A program made the position numbers and the translations under genes. Below, piece after piece: positions 23,222 through 34,104 of a stretch of DNA of 64,000 nucleotides. Where the stretch lies: positions 1-64,000 of the forward strand of contig NZ_JAELTJ010000002.1 of the NCBI RefSeq assembly GCF_016428805.1. Direction: 5' to 3'. Source of the stretch: Achromobacter sp. ASV32 (GTDB lineage: Bacteria; Pseudomonadota; Gammaproteobacteria; Burkholderiales; Burkholderiaceae_B). The notes under the pieces are model-generated. The model ran no database searches, was not told the origin of the DNA, and saw nothing but the letters and a program-made list of their open reading frames with translations. How positions within the stretch are numbered: position 1 is the stretch's first letter; the number at the start of each line of letters is the position of its first letter.

Positions 23222-24091
23222 TTACAGCTCCTTGCGCAGGCGCGGGTCGAGTACGTCACGCAGTCCGTCGCCGACCAATTGCAGCGACAGCACGGACAGG
23301 ACAATGGCGATGCCCGGGAAGATCATGATCCAGTCCGCCGAGCCCATGTACTGCTGGCCGGCATTGATCATGGTGCCCCAGGTGGGAATGTCGGGCGAAA
23401 CGCCCACGCCCAGGAACGACAGGCCGGCTTCGGCCAGGATCGCGTAGGCGAAGATGAAAGTGCCCTGCACCAGAATGGGCGACAGCAGATTGCGCAGCAC
23501 GTGCACAGTGACGATGCGCCAGGTGCTCACCCCCAGGGCGCGGGCGGCCTCCACGAACGGCAGTTCGCGGATCACCAGCGTCGAGGCGCGCACGATGCGG
23601 GCCAGGCGCGGGGTGTACACAATACCCAGCGCGATCACCACGTTCACCAGCGACGGACCCAGCGCGGCCACCAGCGAGATGGCCAGCAGGATGTCGGGAA
23701 ACGCCATCATGGCGTCGATCAGGCGCGACACGAATTTGTCGGCCGACCGGAAAAAACCGGCGATCAGGCCCAGGGCGATGCCCAGCACGCTGGACAGGAT
23801 CACCACCGAGAAACCCACCATCAACGACAGCCGGCCGCCATGGATGACGCGGCTGAACACGTCGCGGCCGAAGTCGTCGGTGCCGAACCAGTGGGTGGCG
23901 CTGGGCGCCTTGAGCCGGTTCATGATCGACAGCTTGTAGGGGTCGAAGGGGCTGACCCAGGGTGCCAGCAGCGCGGCGGCTACCAGCACGACGATGACGA
24001 TCAGGCTGATCAGCACCGTCTTGCGCGCCACCAGCAGGCGCAGGACCTGCCAGCGGTCGACGCCGGACGTTGGGGAAGTTGCGATGGCCAT
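23222..24091 (-). CDS. Peptide ABC transporter permease (DppC type)
   Basis: 289 residues with an N-terminal helix (about 28-50) and five more. The family opening [24 protein letters not shown] and the EAA-like loop [21 protein letters not shown] are present; the latter contacts the ATPases. It forms the channel with the DppB-type permease, starting 1 base after that gene. Confidence 0.92.
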   Translation of the reverse strand: MAIATSPTSGVDRWQVLRLLVARKTVLISLIVIVVLVAAALLAPWVSPFDPYKLSIMNRLKAPSATHWFGTDDFGRDVFSRVIHGGRLSLMVGFSVVILSSVLGIALGLIAGFFRSADKFVSRLIDAMMAFPDILLAISLVAALGPSLVNVVIALGIVYTPRLARIVRASTLVIRELPFVEAARALGVSTWRIVTVHVLRNLLSPILVQGTFIFAYAILAEAGLSFLGVGVSPDIPTWGTMINAGQQYMGSADWIMIFPGIAIVLSVLSLQLVGDGLRDVLDPRLRKEL

Positions 24092-24092
24092 A

Positions 24093-25034
24093 TCAGTAAC
24101 GCACTCGGGGGTCGACCAGCAGGTAGAGCAGGTCGATGAACAGATTGATCAGGACGTAGATCGCGGCAATGATGAGCAGCGCGCCCTGGATGACGGGATA
24201 GTCGCGGCGCAGCACGGCCGACACGACCAGGCTGCCCACGCCGGGCAGGCCGAACACGGTTTCGGTCACGACCGCGCCGCTGATGAGCAGCGCCGTGGTC
24301 AGGCCCAGCACCGTCAGGATCGGAATCAACGCGTTGCGCACCGCATGCTTGAGGATCACGCGCGTTTCGGTCAGGCCCTTGGCGCGCGCCGTGCGCACAT
24401 AGTCGTCGCGCAGCACGTCCAGCATGCTGGCGCGGATGAAGCGGGTGATCAGCGCCGAATTGACCAGCCCCAGCACCACGGCGGGCAGGATCAGGTGCGA
24501 TACGCGGGTCGCCAGCGACGCATCCGGGCCACCATAGCCGGACACCGGCAGCCAGCCCAGCTTGACCGAGAACAGCTGCATCAGCAGCAGCCCCAGCCAG
24601 AAACTGGGCACGCTGGAGGTGAACATCGAGAACGACAGCACCGATTGGTCCAGCGTCGTGCCGCGCTTGACCGCCGACAGGATGCCCACCGGCAGCGCGA
24701 TGGCGGTGGCGATCAGCAGGGACATCAACGTCAGCAGCAGGGTCGGTTCGGCGCGATCGGCCAGGGCCGACAGCACTGGCTTGTTCATGAAGATGGACTG
24801 CCCCAGGTCGCCCTGCACCAGCTTGCCCAGCCACGACACGTACTGCACGGGCAGGGGGCGGTCCAGCCCCAGCTGGTGCTCGAGCGCGGCGATGTCGGCC
24901 TGGCTTGCCTGCGGCCCAAGCATCACCGCGGCGGGGTTGCCGGGGGTGACGCGGATAATCACGAACACGATGGTCGCGACGATGAACATCACGGCCACCA
25001 GCCCGACCAGCCGGTTCAAGAGATAACGCAACAC
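24093..25034 (-). CDS. Peptide ABC transporter permease (DppB type)
   Basis: 313 residues, six membrane helices. Characteristic features are the N-terminal LLNRLVGLVAVMFIVATIVF, the motif VTPGNPA, and the EAA-like loop VRTARAKGLTETRVILKHAVRN. The substrate range of this class covers peptides, opines and, in some systems, N-acylated amino acids. The gene follows the binding-protein gene after 100 bases and leads the permease/ATPase block. Confidence 0.92.
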   Translation of the reverse strand: MLRYLLNRLVGLVAVMFIVATIVFVIIRVTPGNPAAVMLGPQASQADIAALEHQLGLDRPLPVQYVSWLGKLVQGDLGQSIFMNKPVLSALADRAEPTLLLTLMSLLIATAIALPVGILSAVKRGTTLDQSVLSFSMFTSSVPSFWLGLLLMQLFSVKLGWLPVSGYGGPDASLATRVSHLILPAVVLGLVNSALITRFIRASMLDVLRDDYVRTARAKGLTETRVILKHAVRNALIPILTVLGLTTALLISGAVVTETVFGLPGVGSLVVSAVLRRDYPVIQGALLIIAAIYVLINLFIDLLYLLVDPRVRY

Positions 25035-25134
25035 AGTGAAATCCTAAAGATCGGTGCGCAGACGGCAGGCGCCGTGGTTCAGGCAGGGCGGACCGGTATC
25101 GGCCCGCCCAAGGCCCGGCTTGCGGTTGCTTCGC

Positions 25135-26694
25135 TTACTTCGGTGCCTTCCAGGCGTTCCAGAAGTACGGCCACGGCGCGGGCTTGACGCCTTGCAGCGA
25201 CGGCGAGCGGGCGGCCTGGGCGTTGAAGTCGCCCACCTTCACGAAGGGGATCTCGTCGTACACGGCCTGCTGCACGTCGGCCCAGCGCTTGACGCGTTCT
25301 TCCTGGGTGCGGGCCTGGTTGAAGGCATCCATCACCTGCGCGCGGCGCGGCGTGTCCCACCAGCCCGGCGCATCCTTGGACGGGAAGTCGATCAGGGCCG
25401 GTTCGGGCAGGAAGACGCTGTGGGTAATGAAGATGTCCCACACGGCAGGATCCTGGCGGCGCTGCGTCAGCGTGGCCCAGTCCACCACCTGCATGTCCAC
25501 CGTGAAGCCGGCGGCCTTCAGGTATTCCGCGGCCACCAGCGCCATCTTGTAATGGAACTCGTACTGCTGGCTGGTCAGGATGCGGATCTTCTTGTCGGGC
25601 AGGTTGGCGCCGTCCAGCAGCTTCTTGGCGGCGGCGGTGTCGGCCTTGTTGTAGACCTTGCCGCCCAGCGACGTGGCCCAGGGGTAGCCTTCCGGATACA
25701 GATCGCCGTTGAGCTTGTAGAAATCTTTGTTGCCGAAGGCGGCATACAGCATGTCTTCTTCGTTCAGCGCCAGCTGCACGGCCTGGCGCACCGCCAGGTT
25801 GGACATGATGCCTTGCTTGGTATTGAGCACCAGGCGGGGCCAGCCGAACGGCTTGAGCATCACCGGGTCGGAACGGCCGCCCTTGAGCTTGTCCAACGCT
25901 TCCACCGGCAGCGAGTCAACGTAGTCGAACTGGCCTGCGGCGGCCGCTTCGGAACGGGTGTTGGCGTTGCCCACCGGCACGAAGCGGATTTCGTCCAGGT
26001 ACTGCTTGCGCGCGCCGCCATAGCCGTCGGGTTCGCCTTCGCGCTGCTTGTAGCCTTCGAAGCGCGTCAGCTGGATGTACTGATCCGGCACGCGGGCCTT
26101 GAGCTGGTAGGGGCCGGTGCCGACGATCTCGGTCAGCACGGGCGCGATCTTGCCCTTGGGCATGATCACGGCGGCGGCGTTGTTCATCGCCAGCAGCGCG
26201 GTCAGCGGCGCATAGGGCTGCTTGAGCGTGATGCGGATCGTGTTGGCATCGGGCGCTTCGATGCTGGCGATGACCTTGGCGGCCATCTTGCCGCGCGTGG
26301 CGGTCTCGGTCCAGCGCTTGAGCGAGGCCAGCACGTCCGATGAATCCATTTTGGAGCCGTCATGGAAGGTGATGCCCTGGCGCAGGGCAATCGTGTAGAC
26401 CAGGCCGTCCGGCGTCACCTCGGGCATCTTGTCGGCCAGCAGCGGGGTCAGGTTCCACTTGGCGTCGAAGGTGTACAGCGTTTCGAAGAAATGCTGGGTC
26501 AGGATGCCCACCAGGTCGGCGGTGCTGGTCATCGGGTCCAGCGTCGGCGGCTCACCGATGGTGGCCACCGAAATCGTGCCTCCCTTGACCGGCGTGGCAC
26601 AGAGGGCGGGGGTCGACAATGCGGTCAAGCCAATTGCGCCGGCCGCGAGCAGGCTTTTCAGCCCGCCGCCTCGCCGGGAGGTACGGAAGTTCAT
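25135..26694 (-). CDS. Periplasmic substrate-binding protein of the peptide ABC transporter (SBP_bac_5)
   Basis: 519 residues. A twin-arginine-like N-terminus (TSRRGGGLKSLL) and hydrophobic core form the signal peptide, with cleavage near ALC-ATP. Family features include LTPLLADKMPEVTPDGLVYT, LRQGITFHDGSKMDSSDV and VGTGPYQLK. It would capture the ligand for the DppBCDF-type system. Its place between a D-amino-acid dehydratase-like gene and the permeases suggests D-amino-acid-containing peptides or N-acyl-D-amino acids, but the binding pocket cannot be read by eye. Confidence 0.9.
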   Translation of the reverse strand: MNFRTSRRGGGLKSLLAAGAIGLTALSTPALCATPVKGGTISVATIGEPPTLDPMTSTADLVGILTQHFFETLYTFDAKWNLTPLLADKMPEVTPDGLVYTIALRQGITFHDGSKMDSSDVLASLKRWTETATRGKMAAKVIASIEAPDANTIRITLKQPYAPLTALLAMNNAAAVIMPKGKIAPVLTEIVGTGPYQLKARVPDQYIQLTRFEGYKQREGEPDGYGGARKQYLDEIRFVPVGNANTRSEAAAAGQFDYVDSLPVEALDKLKGGRSDPVMLKPFGWPRLVLNTKQGIMSNLAVRQAVQLALNEEDMLYAAFGNKDFYKLNGDLYPEGYPWATSLGGKVYNKADTAAAKKLLDGANLPDKKIRILTSQQYEFHYKMALVAAEYLKAAGFTVDMQVVDWATLTQRRQDPAVWDIFITHSVFLPEPALIDFPSKDAPGWWDTPRRAQVMDAFNQARTQEERVKRWADVQQAVYDEIPFVKVGDFNAQAARSPSLQGVKPAPWPYFWNAWKAPK

Positions 26695-26812
26695 GATTCT
26701 CTCTCCAGAGGGTCAAAAACAGGTTGTCGCGTAATTCGGAAAAGGCGCCGGGTTCCCCAAGTTTTCTCGTGCCCCCTCGGGGCCTGGCGCTAAGGCGTCA
26801 GGCAGGGGGCGT

Positions 26813-28081
26813 TCAGAAGAAGGTCTCGGCCACGTCGGTGACGCGGTACTGCTCGTCCACCAACAGCACCTGGCGCCACTTGTCGAACGTCAGGCAGGGG
26901 TGGGAAATGTCGAAGGCGATCATGTCGCCGACCTGGATGTCGTCGGCCTCGCCGATCTGCATGAAGGCATGCTGGTCCATCATGGCGGTCAGCTTCCATT
27001 GCGCGGGCGCGCCCTGCGGGGCGGCCTGGCCGGGGCGGTAGTGCAGTGACGGCGTCGGCAGGCCGGCGTCGAAGGCCGCGTCGCGCTTGCCCATGGCCAC
27101 GATGGCGCGGCCCGGCTCGGGCAGCGATTGCACGTAGGCCCAGACTTGCAGCGCGGGCTGCAGGCCCGGCTCCATTTTGTGGGCCACGGGGTTGTGGGTG
27201 TTGATGCGTTCGGCCGCCGAGCGGTAGACGCCCACGTCGTGGGACAGGTAGCAACCCGGACGCAGCACGATTTCCAGCGGCGCGCCGATGTCCAGCTGCG
27301 AGAATTCCTCGGCCACCACGTCGAACCACGCCGAACCGGCGCCGGAGATCAGCGCCGGGCCGTGCTTGCGCAGGCGGCCGGCGGTGGCCAGGCCGCGCAG
27401 CGCGTCGGTGGCGCGGCGCAGGAAGGCGCGGATGGCGGCCTCTTCCTGCAACACGCCTTCGTAGACTTCGATGCCGGCCAGGGCCAGGCCGGGCCAGCGT
27501 CCGATTTCCTCGACCAGCGCCTGCAACTGTGCGTCATCGCGCACGCCGGTGCGTCCGCCCGTGGGGCCCAGTTCGATCAGGACCGGCAGCACCAGGCCCT
27601 GTTCGCCGAAATAGCGGCCCAGCTGGGCGGCGTTGGCGGCGGAGTCGACGATGCAGAAATAGGTGAAGGCCGGGTCGCGCAGCAGCTTGGCGATCAATGC
27701 CATGTTGGCGCGGCCGACCAGCTGGTTGGCCATCAGCACGCGGCGGATGCCGTGCTGGTAAGCGGCCGCCACCTGCGGCGCGGTCGCCAGGGTGATGCCC
27801 CAGGCGCCGTTGTCGATCTGGCGCTTGAACAGCGCCGGACTCATGGTGGTCTTGCCATGCGGCGCCAGTTTCACGCTGTACGCTTCCATGAAGCGCTGCA
27901 TCCATTGCAGGTTGTGGCGCACCCGGGCCTCATACAGCACCGCCACCGGCAGGCTGACATCTTCGGCCAGCAGATTCCAGTTCAGCGCCGCCACGTCGGC
28001 GGTGGTACAGGCCTCGGGGAAGGCGCCCAGGCCTTTGCCGTTGACGTCCAGAGGGGCTGCGGAAGAAGAGAAATGGGTCAT
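26813..28081 (-). CDS. PLP-dependent D-serine dehydratase-like / D-threonine aldolase-like enzyme (amino acid deaminase)
   Basis: 422 residues. An alanine-racemase-like N-terminal barrel carries the PLP lysine, Lys77 in APHGKT. Near the C-terminus His394 and Cys396 (SHPCLTF) form the HxC metal motif of eukaryotic-type D-serine dehydratases; D-threonine aldolases have HxD there. It probably deaminates a D-hydroxy amino acid through an enamine intermediate. I chose the ATG at 28081 (AGCAGG upstream); 17 extra N-terminal codons are possible. It is the first gene of the catabolic unit that ends with RidA. Confidence 0.85.
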   Translation of the reverse strand: MTHFSSSAAPLDVNGKGLGAFPEACTTADVAALNWNLLAEDVSLPVAVLYEARVRHNLQWMQRFMEAYSVKLAPHGKTTMSPALFKRQIDNGAWGITLATAPQVAAAYQHGIRRVLMANQLVGRANMALIAKLLRDPAFTYFCIVDSAANAAQLGRYFGEQGLVLPVLIELGPTGGRTGVRDDAQLQALVEEIGRWPGLALAGIEVYEGVLQEEAAIRAFLRRATDALRGLATAGRLRKHGPALISGAGSAWFDVVAEEFSQLDIGAPLEIVLRPGCYLSHDVGVYRSAAERINTHNPVAHKMEPGLQPALQVWAYVQSLPEPGRAIVAMGKRDAAFDAGLPTPSLHYRPGQAAPQGAPAQWKLTAMMDQHAFMQIGEADDIQVGDMIAFDISHPCLTFDKWRQVLLVDEQYRVTDVAETFF

Positions 28082-28276
28082 GGTGGGCGCCTGCTTATGG
28101 AAAATATTTACGTCAAATCTGTTTTTTTTCATTATCGTGAAAGAAATTTACAAGCGGCAGTTGGGAGTTACCCGTAGTGGACGGGTGAGGCGGCCGGGCT
28201 GACGGTGGGCGCGAGTTGGCGCGACAATAGGCCATTCGCGGGTCTGCCTGCCCGCTGCCCTACACAAGGAAAAGTC

Positions 28277-29068
28277 ATGCTGAAAGTCGCTTTGGGCCAG
28301 TTTGCCGTCAGCCGCGTCTGGGAAGAAAACGCTCAGGTCTGCGTCGATCTCATGGCGCGAGCCCGCGAGGGCGGCGCTGGCCTCCTGGTGCTGCCCGAAG
28401 GCATCCTGGCGCGCGACATCACCGATCCCCAGATCGTCCTGAAAGCCGCGCAACCGCTGGACGGCCCCTTCATGACGCGTCTGCTCGAGGCCAGCCGCGG
28501 TTCGCAATTGGCCACCATGATGTGCGTGCACGTGCCCACCGGCGAAGGGCGGGTCTGGAACACGCTGGTCACCATCCAGGATGGCCGCATCGTGTCGCAG
28601 TACCGCAAGCTGCACCTGTACGACGCCTTCACCATGAAGGAATCGACCAACGTCACCCCGGGCAACGACATCCCGCCGCTGCTCGAGCTCGGCGGCCTGA
28701 AAATCGGCCTGATGACCTGCTACGACGTACGTTTCCCCGAACTGGCGCGCCGTCTGGCGCTGGACGGCGCCGACCTGCTGGTGCTGCCGGCGGCCTGGGT
28801 GCGCGGCCCGCTCAAGGAAAAACACTGGGAAGTGCTGGTGACGGCCCGGGCGCTGGAAAACACCTGCTACGTCGCCGCCGCCGGCGAATGCGGCGAACGC
28901 AATATCGGTTGCAGCATGGTGGTGGATCCGCTGGGCGTGGTCACGGCCCAGGCCGGCGAGGCGCCTGCCCTGGTGTTCGCCGACATCGACCCCGAACGCC
29001 TCGCCCATGCCCGCAAGGTGCTGCCGGTGCTGGCCAACCGCCGATTCGCGGCGCCTGAACTGGCCTGA
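28277..29068 (+). CDS. Carbon-nitrogen hydrolase, YbeM/Nit1-like deaminated-glutathione amidase
   Basis: 263 residues. The nitrilase triad is visible as Glu41 (VLPEGIL), Lys111 (YRKLHLYDAF) and Cys148 (MTCYDVRFPE). The sequence closely follows E. coli YbeM (GQFAVSRVWEENA, LPAAWVRGPLKE.HW, AAGECGERNIG), a repair enzyme that hydrolyses deaminated glutathione. AAGGAAAA precedes the chosen ATG. It diverges from the D-amino-acid unit and is followed by rarA 159 bases later. Confidence 0.88.
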   Translation: MLKVALGQFAVSRVWEENAQVCVDLMARAREGGAGLLVLPEGILARDITDPQIVLKAAQPLDGPFMTRLLEASRGSQLATMMCVHVPTGEGRVWNTLVTIQDGRIVSQYRKLHLYDAFTMKESTNVTPGNDIPPLLELGGLKIGLMTCYDVRFPELARRLALDGADLLVLPAAWVRGPLKEKHWEVLVTARALENTCYVAAAGECGERNIGCSMVVDPLGVVTAQAGEAPALVFADIDPERLAHARKVLPVLANRRFAAPELA

Positions 29069-29227
29069 CGGCCGCCCCGGCCTGGACGCCGGCCCATGCT
29101 GGCGTGCAAAGGGCGCATCGATGCCGAAACGCCCCAGGCCGCCGGCCTGCCGTCCGCGGCAGAGGGCGGGTCCGGCATGGTGTAATACTGGCTTGATTTC
29201 CTTGCCGTCTTCCCCCATCTGCTGCCA

Positions 29228-30568
29228 ATGAGCAACGATCTCTTCGCGGCCGATCCTGCGCATCGGCCCTATGTGCCCCTGGCCGAACGCCTGCGCCCGC
29301 GCTCGCTGGCCGACGTCGTCGGCCAGTCGCACCTGCTGGGGCCCGACAAGCCCCTGCGCGTCGCCTTCGAATCGGGGCGCCCGCATTCCATGATCTTCTG
29401 GGGGCCGCCCGGCGTGGGCAAGACCACGTTGGCGCGCCTGATGGCCGACGGTTTCGACGCCCAGTTCATTGCCATTTCGGCCGTGCTGGGCGGCGTCAAG
29501 GACATCCGCGACGCGGTCACGGTGGCCCAGGTGGCGCAGGGCCAGGGCCGCCGCACCATCCTGTTCGTCGACGAAGTGCACCGCTTCAACAAGGCCCAGC
29601 AGGATGCCTTTTTGCCCTACGTCGAAAGCGGCCTGTTCACCTTCATCGGCGCCACCACGGAAAACCCCTCGTTCGAGGTCAATTCCGCGCTGCTGTCGCG
29701 CGCCCGCGTCTACGTGTTGCAGTCGCTGACCACCGAAGAGCTGCAGCAACTGGTCGACCGCGCCGCCGAGGCGCTCAACGATGGGCTGGATGACGGCGCC
29801 AGGATCCATATCGCGCCCGATGCGCGCGAACAACTCGCGGCCTGGGCCGACGGCGACGCACGGCGCCTCATCAGCGCCGTGGAAGTGGTCGCCGAATCCG
29901 CCCAATCCGCCGGCCGCGACACGGTCGATGCCGAGTGGCTGGAAATCTCGCTGTCGCAGAACCTGCGGCGCTTCGACAAGGGCGGTGACGCCTTCTACGA
30001 CCAGATCAGCGCGTTGCACAAGTCGGTGCGCGGCTCCAACCCGGACGCCGCGTTGTACTGGTTCTGCCGCATGATCGACGGCGGTGCCGACCCGAAGTAC
30101 CTGTCGCGCCGGCTGGTGCGCATGGCGGTGGAAGACATCGGCCTGGCCGACCCGCGCGCCACCGACCTGGCCGTGAACGGCGCCGATATCTACGAACGGC
30201 TCGGCTCGCCCGAGGGCGAGCTGGCGCTGGCCCAGGCGGTGGTCTACATGGCCTGCGCCGCCAAGTCGAACGCGGTCTACAACGCCTATAACCAGGCCCG
30301 CAAGTTCGCTGCCGAACATGGCAGCGCGCCGGTGCCCATCCACCTGCGCAATGCGCCCACCAAGCTCATGAAGCAACTGGGTCACGGCAAGGCCTACCGC
30401 TATGCCCACGACGAGCCGCACGGCTACGCCGCGGCCGAGCAATATTTCCCCGATGGGCTCAATCCGTCCTTCTATCGGCCGACCGATCGCGGCCTGGAGG
30501 CTAAAATCCAGCAGAAGTTGGCATTTCTGCGCGAGCTGGACGCAGAAGAACGTGCCAAGAAACGGTAA
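29228..30568 (+). CDS. rarA: RarA (MgsA), replication-associated recombination AAA+ ATPase
   Basis: 446 residues. N-terminal [17 protein letters not shown], Walker [14 protein letters not shown], Walker [19 protein letters not shown], sensor [12 protein letters not shown], and the C-terminal MgsA tetramerisation domain ([12 protein letters not shown]). RarA acts at stalled forks with SSB. It is followed by serS after 42 bases, the arrangement seen in E. coli. Confidence 0.95.
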   Translation: MSNDLFAADPAHRPYVPLAERLRPRSLADVVGQSHLLGPDKPLRVAFESGRPHSMIFWGPPGVGKTTLARLMADGFDAQFIAISAVLGGVKDIRDAVTVAQVAQGQGRRTILFVDEVHRFNKAQQDAFLPYVESGLFTFIGATTENPSFEVNSALLSRARVYVLQSLTTEELQQLVDRAAEALNDGLDDGARIHIAPDAREQLAAWADGDARRLISAVEVVAESAQSAGRDTVDAEWLEISLSQNLRRFDKGGDAFYDQISALHKSVRGSNPDAALYWFCRMIDGGADPKYLSRRLVRMAVEDIGLADPRATDLAVNGADIYERLGSPEGELALAQAVVYMACAAKSNAVYNAYNQARKFAAEHGSAPVPIHLRNAPTKLMKQLGHGKAYRYAHDEPHGYAAAEQYFPDGLNPSFYRPTDRGLEAKIQQKLAFLRELDAEERAKKR

Positions 30569-31957
<1,389 letters not shown>

Positions 31958-31980
31958 CGCGAACCGCGTTCGGATAAATA

Positions 31981-32010
31981 AAAAGCGGAGCCTCGTGCTC
32001 CGCTTTTTAT
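31981..32010 (+). terminator. Intrinsic terminator of rarA-serS
   Basis: An 11-bp stem (AAAAGCGGAGC/GCTCCGCTTTT) with a CTCGT loop begins 24 bases after the serS stop, followed by TAT. The A-rich 5' arm makes it potentially bidirectional. The following 230 bases (32011-32243) are AT-rich compared with the surroundings and carry no recognisable gene apart from a probable promoter for the next gene. Confidence 0.9.
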
Positions 32011-32243
32011 TGCCGCGGGATGGTCGTTTTCAGGTGCTATCGGCCAGAAGGGGGATAGGGTGCACACCGCGGTTTACTTATGATCAAGACATATTCCTGT
32101 CGTGTTGGCGGATTATGCTGATGGCGTGAGTGCTTGATTTTGATGTGAGCAATTGTGTATTTTTAATAAAAGGGCCGGATAGTTCCGGCACAATACGCAT
32201 GCGTTCTACACGCTTCATTCACTTATATAACAAGGAGTTGTCC

Positions 32244-32492
32244 ATGACTTCAAGAATGATTGGAGATTTTCGTGTGAGATGCTCTGTGGCTCAGGATGAC
32301 GAACAGGGCTACCGCGTGCAGATATGGACTCGCCGCGTAGGCGGTACCGCACCGGAAAAATGCTGGACTGTGCCGGGACAGGCACCGTTCGCAAGCTTGC
32401 ACGAAGCAGAACAGGAAAGCCGGCAATTGTTTGAAGAAATCAATGGTGTGCGTTTCAACGGTGAACCGGAGTTTGCTCATGCGTCCGCATAA
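32244..32492 (+). CDS. Small hypothetical protein
   Basis: 82 residues. AAGGAG lies 7-8 nt before the ATG, a very good ribosome binding site. The protein is soluble, acidic towards the end, with an antiparallel-looking core (DFRVRCSVAQDD, YRVQIWTRR) and a helix rich in Glu (LHEAEQESRQLFEEI). I do not recognise a family. The AT-rich upstream region (TTGATT ... TATTTT near 32130-32165) may hold its promoter. Confidence 0.7.
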   Translation: MTSRMIGDFRVRCSVAQDDEQGYRVQIWTRRVGGTAPEKCWTVPGQAPFASLHEAEQESRQLFEEINGVRFNGEPEFAHASA

Positions 32493-32640
32493 TGGTTGGT
32501 GGCGGGCGTCGAGCTCGCCGCGTCGCTGGATTGATCTTGTTCAGGAATCGCCGCGTTGGGTTGATGGCAAACCCAGCCCGGTGCCGCAGTCCCCGCCCGC
32601 CGTCTCGGCTGGCAAACCCGCTCAGGCCCCCGCGGCCTGA
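32479..32640 (+). CDS. Possible 53-residue protein overlapping the preceding gene
   Basis: ATG at 32479 lies inside the last codons of the previous gene (14-nt overlap) with GGAG 7 nt upstream. The product is rich in Pro, Arg and Trp and has two related segments, PRRWIDLVQE and PRWVDGKPSP, then a Pro/Ala tail. A terminator follows 40 bases after its stop, so the transcript would end just beyond it. It has no recognisable homology and may be non-coding 3' sequence. Confidence 0.35.
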   Translation: MRPHNGWWRASSSPRRWIDLVQESPRWVDGKPSPVPQSPPAVSAGKPAQAPAA

Positions 32641-32680
32641 CACGCTTCCCACGGGGCACCGGAAATTGTCCCGCAGGAAA

Positions 32681-32712
32681 AAAGGCCACTCGCAAGAGTG
32701 GCCTTTGGTTTT
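32681..32712. terminator. Bidirectional terminator between small genes
   Basis: A 10-bp stem (AAAGGCCACT/AGTGGCCTTT) with a 6-nt loop is followed by GGTTTT on the plus strand and preceded by an A-run that supplies a T-tract on the minus strand. It lies between convergent units: the small plus-strand genes and the minus-strand Tyr/Pro/Val-rich protein. Confidence 0.85.
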
Positions 32713-32742
32713 GGTGGGCGCCTCGCCGGGCGCCTGGCTGGC

Positions 32743-33090
32743 TTAGCGATGCCAGCCGTTGTGGTAACCGCCGCCGCGGTAGTAGCCCGGGCCGGGACCC
32801 CGGTAGTAGCCGCCGTGACCGCGCCAGTAGCCGCCGCCACGGATATAGACCGGCGCGGGGTAGACCACCGGCGGGGCCACGTAGACGGGCGCCGGACGGT
32901 AGTAGACGGGCGGCGGCGGGGCGTAGACCGGCGCCGGGGCCACATAGACCGGGGCCGGGGCGACATACACCGGCGCCGGGTACACCACCCCCGGCACCCC
33001 GATGGAGATCCCGACATCCACGCGCGCCAACGCCACGCTGGAGATCAGCAGACCTGCGGCACCGGCACCTGCGATGAGCCATTTTTTCAT
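32743..33090 (-). CDS. Secreted Pro/Val/Tyr-repeat, Gly/Tyr-rich protein
   Basis: 115 residues. A clear signal peptide (MKKWLIAGAGAAGLLISSVALA) is followed by a low-complexity region in which the unit YVAPAPV (variants YPAPVYV, YAPPPPV) is repeated about eight times, then a Gly/Tyr/Arg-rich tail (GYWRGHGGYYRG). This resembles small exported proteins annotated in many proteobacteria with no known function. The longer frame would add ten residues before the signal peptide, so I placed the start at 33090. The next 320 bases upstream (33091-33410) hold no gene I can support. Confidence 0.75.
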   Translation of the reverse strand: MKKWLIAGAGAAGLLISSVALARVDVGISIGVPGVVYPAPVYVAPAPVYVAPAPVYAPPPPVYYRPAPVYVAPPVVYPAPVYIRGGGYWRGHGGYYRGPGPGYYRGGGYHNGWHR

Positions 33091-33410
33091 GTTGCACCTG
33101 CCTACTGCATGACGCAGCAAAGTTATGTATTCGTTGAGACCATTTTCGGCCTTTTCGGTTCTGCATGGGTAAGTGGACCCGCCTCAATAGCGACAATCCG
33201 CAACGGTTGCGCCGCAGTCGGGGACGGATTTGTTGCGTCGCGGCAGACCGCTCCCGCTCTGGTAAACCCGCAGTTGAAATCGACTGAAATACGGTGGAAT
33301 GCGCGGAAGCAGGCCGGGGGGGTTACAGGTCGTCACCATCAGAAGAGGCGGGCGATGGCGGGCAAACAACACCGGTACGCCTGCCCCACGGGAGGGGGAG
33401 CGCCGGCGGC

Positions 33411-33914
33411 TCAGGTTTCGTCGGGCTGTTGGCAGCGGAATTCGACTACCCACACCCAGGGATTGGCCGCCCAGGCATGGGTCCCGTAGCGCTCGCACCA
33501 AGTCAGGGCAAACGCGGTTTGCAGCGGCACCCCCGGCAGCAGCGCCGACGCGTGGTAGAGCGCCTGCGTGCCCTCGGCGCGGGCATCGGCGTCGGACAGC
33601 TTTTGCAGTCGTTGGATCCGTACACCGACGATGACGGCGGTGGCGAAAGGCCTGCCGGCTTCGTCCTCAAGGACAATGCTGTCGCCTGATTTGCCATAGG
33701 GGCAGGTGACCCAGGCAGACGTCTTGCGCATTTCGCTGGAGCCTTCCTTGGTGGGACCCATTGCGACCCATTTGCCGGAATCCGATGCATCCGCGTACCA
33801 GGCGATGGTGGGCTTGGTGGGCTGTGGCTTGACGATGCGGCGGGTTTGCACCTTATAGCCGTCCAAAATGGCTTGCTTGAGCGGCTCGCTGAATTGAAGT
33901 GCCTGCCTTTTCAT
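33411..33914 (-). CDS. ASCH-domain-like protein of phage type
   Basis: 167 residues. The opening, with AILDGYKVQTRRIVKPQP, matches the pattern of small phage-encoded ASCH/PUA-like proteins (usual form AILDGRKTQTRR). The middle has WVTCPYGKSGDSIVLEDEAG, another hallmark (CPYG...GD.LWVRE). ASCH domains are thought to bind RNA or modified nucleotides. No phage structural or integrase genes lie nearby, so this is probably a lone remnant or a domesticated gene. Confidence 0.72.
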   Translation of the reverse strand: MKRQALQFSEPLKQAILDGYKVQTRRIVKPQPTKPTIAWYADASDSGKWVAMGPTKEGSSEMRKTSAWVTCPYGKSGDSIVLEDEAGRPFATAVIVGVRIQRLQKLSDADARAEGTQALYHASALLPGVPLQTAFALTWCERYGTHAWAANPWVWVVEFRCQQPDET

Positions 33915-34068
33915 ACGCCGTTGTTCCCCTCACGATCAACGCTTGCGCGCTAATGATGCTGCGGCCGAGTCGACGCGTGCCAACATGGCGGGCTTGCTAA
34001 AGCCTCGCATGGAACAGTATGACGCTTACCCGTCATCATGTCAGGCAAAGGGTTAATTGTGTGTCTTT

Positions 34069-34098
34069 TTGAATACGCGCCGGCGTTGTTTGTATACT
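34069..34098 (+). promoter_or_regulatory. Sigma-70 promoter predicting a leaderless mRNA
   Basis: TTGAAT (34069-34074) and TATACT (34093-34098) are separated by 18 bases, close to the consensus. The ATG of the next gene begins only 6 bases after the -10 box, so transcription should start at or within a base or two of the A of the start codon. No Shine-Dalgarno sequence is present, which agrees. Confidence 0.65.
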
Positions 34099-34104
34099 CG
34101 GTTC

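Noticed and set aside
28148-30442. 764-residue frame antisense to ybeM-like gene and rarA
   Set aside because: Same type of codon shadow; it crosses two well supported genes.
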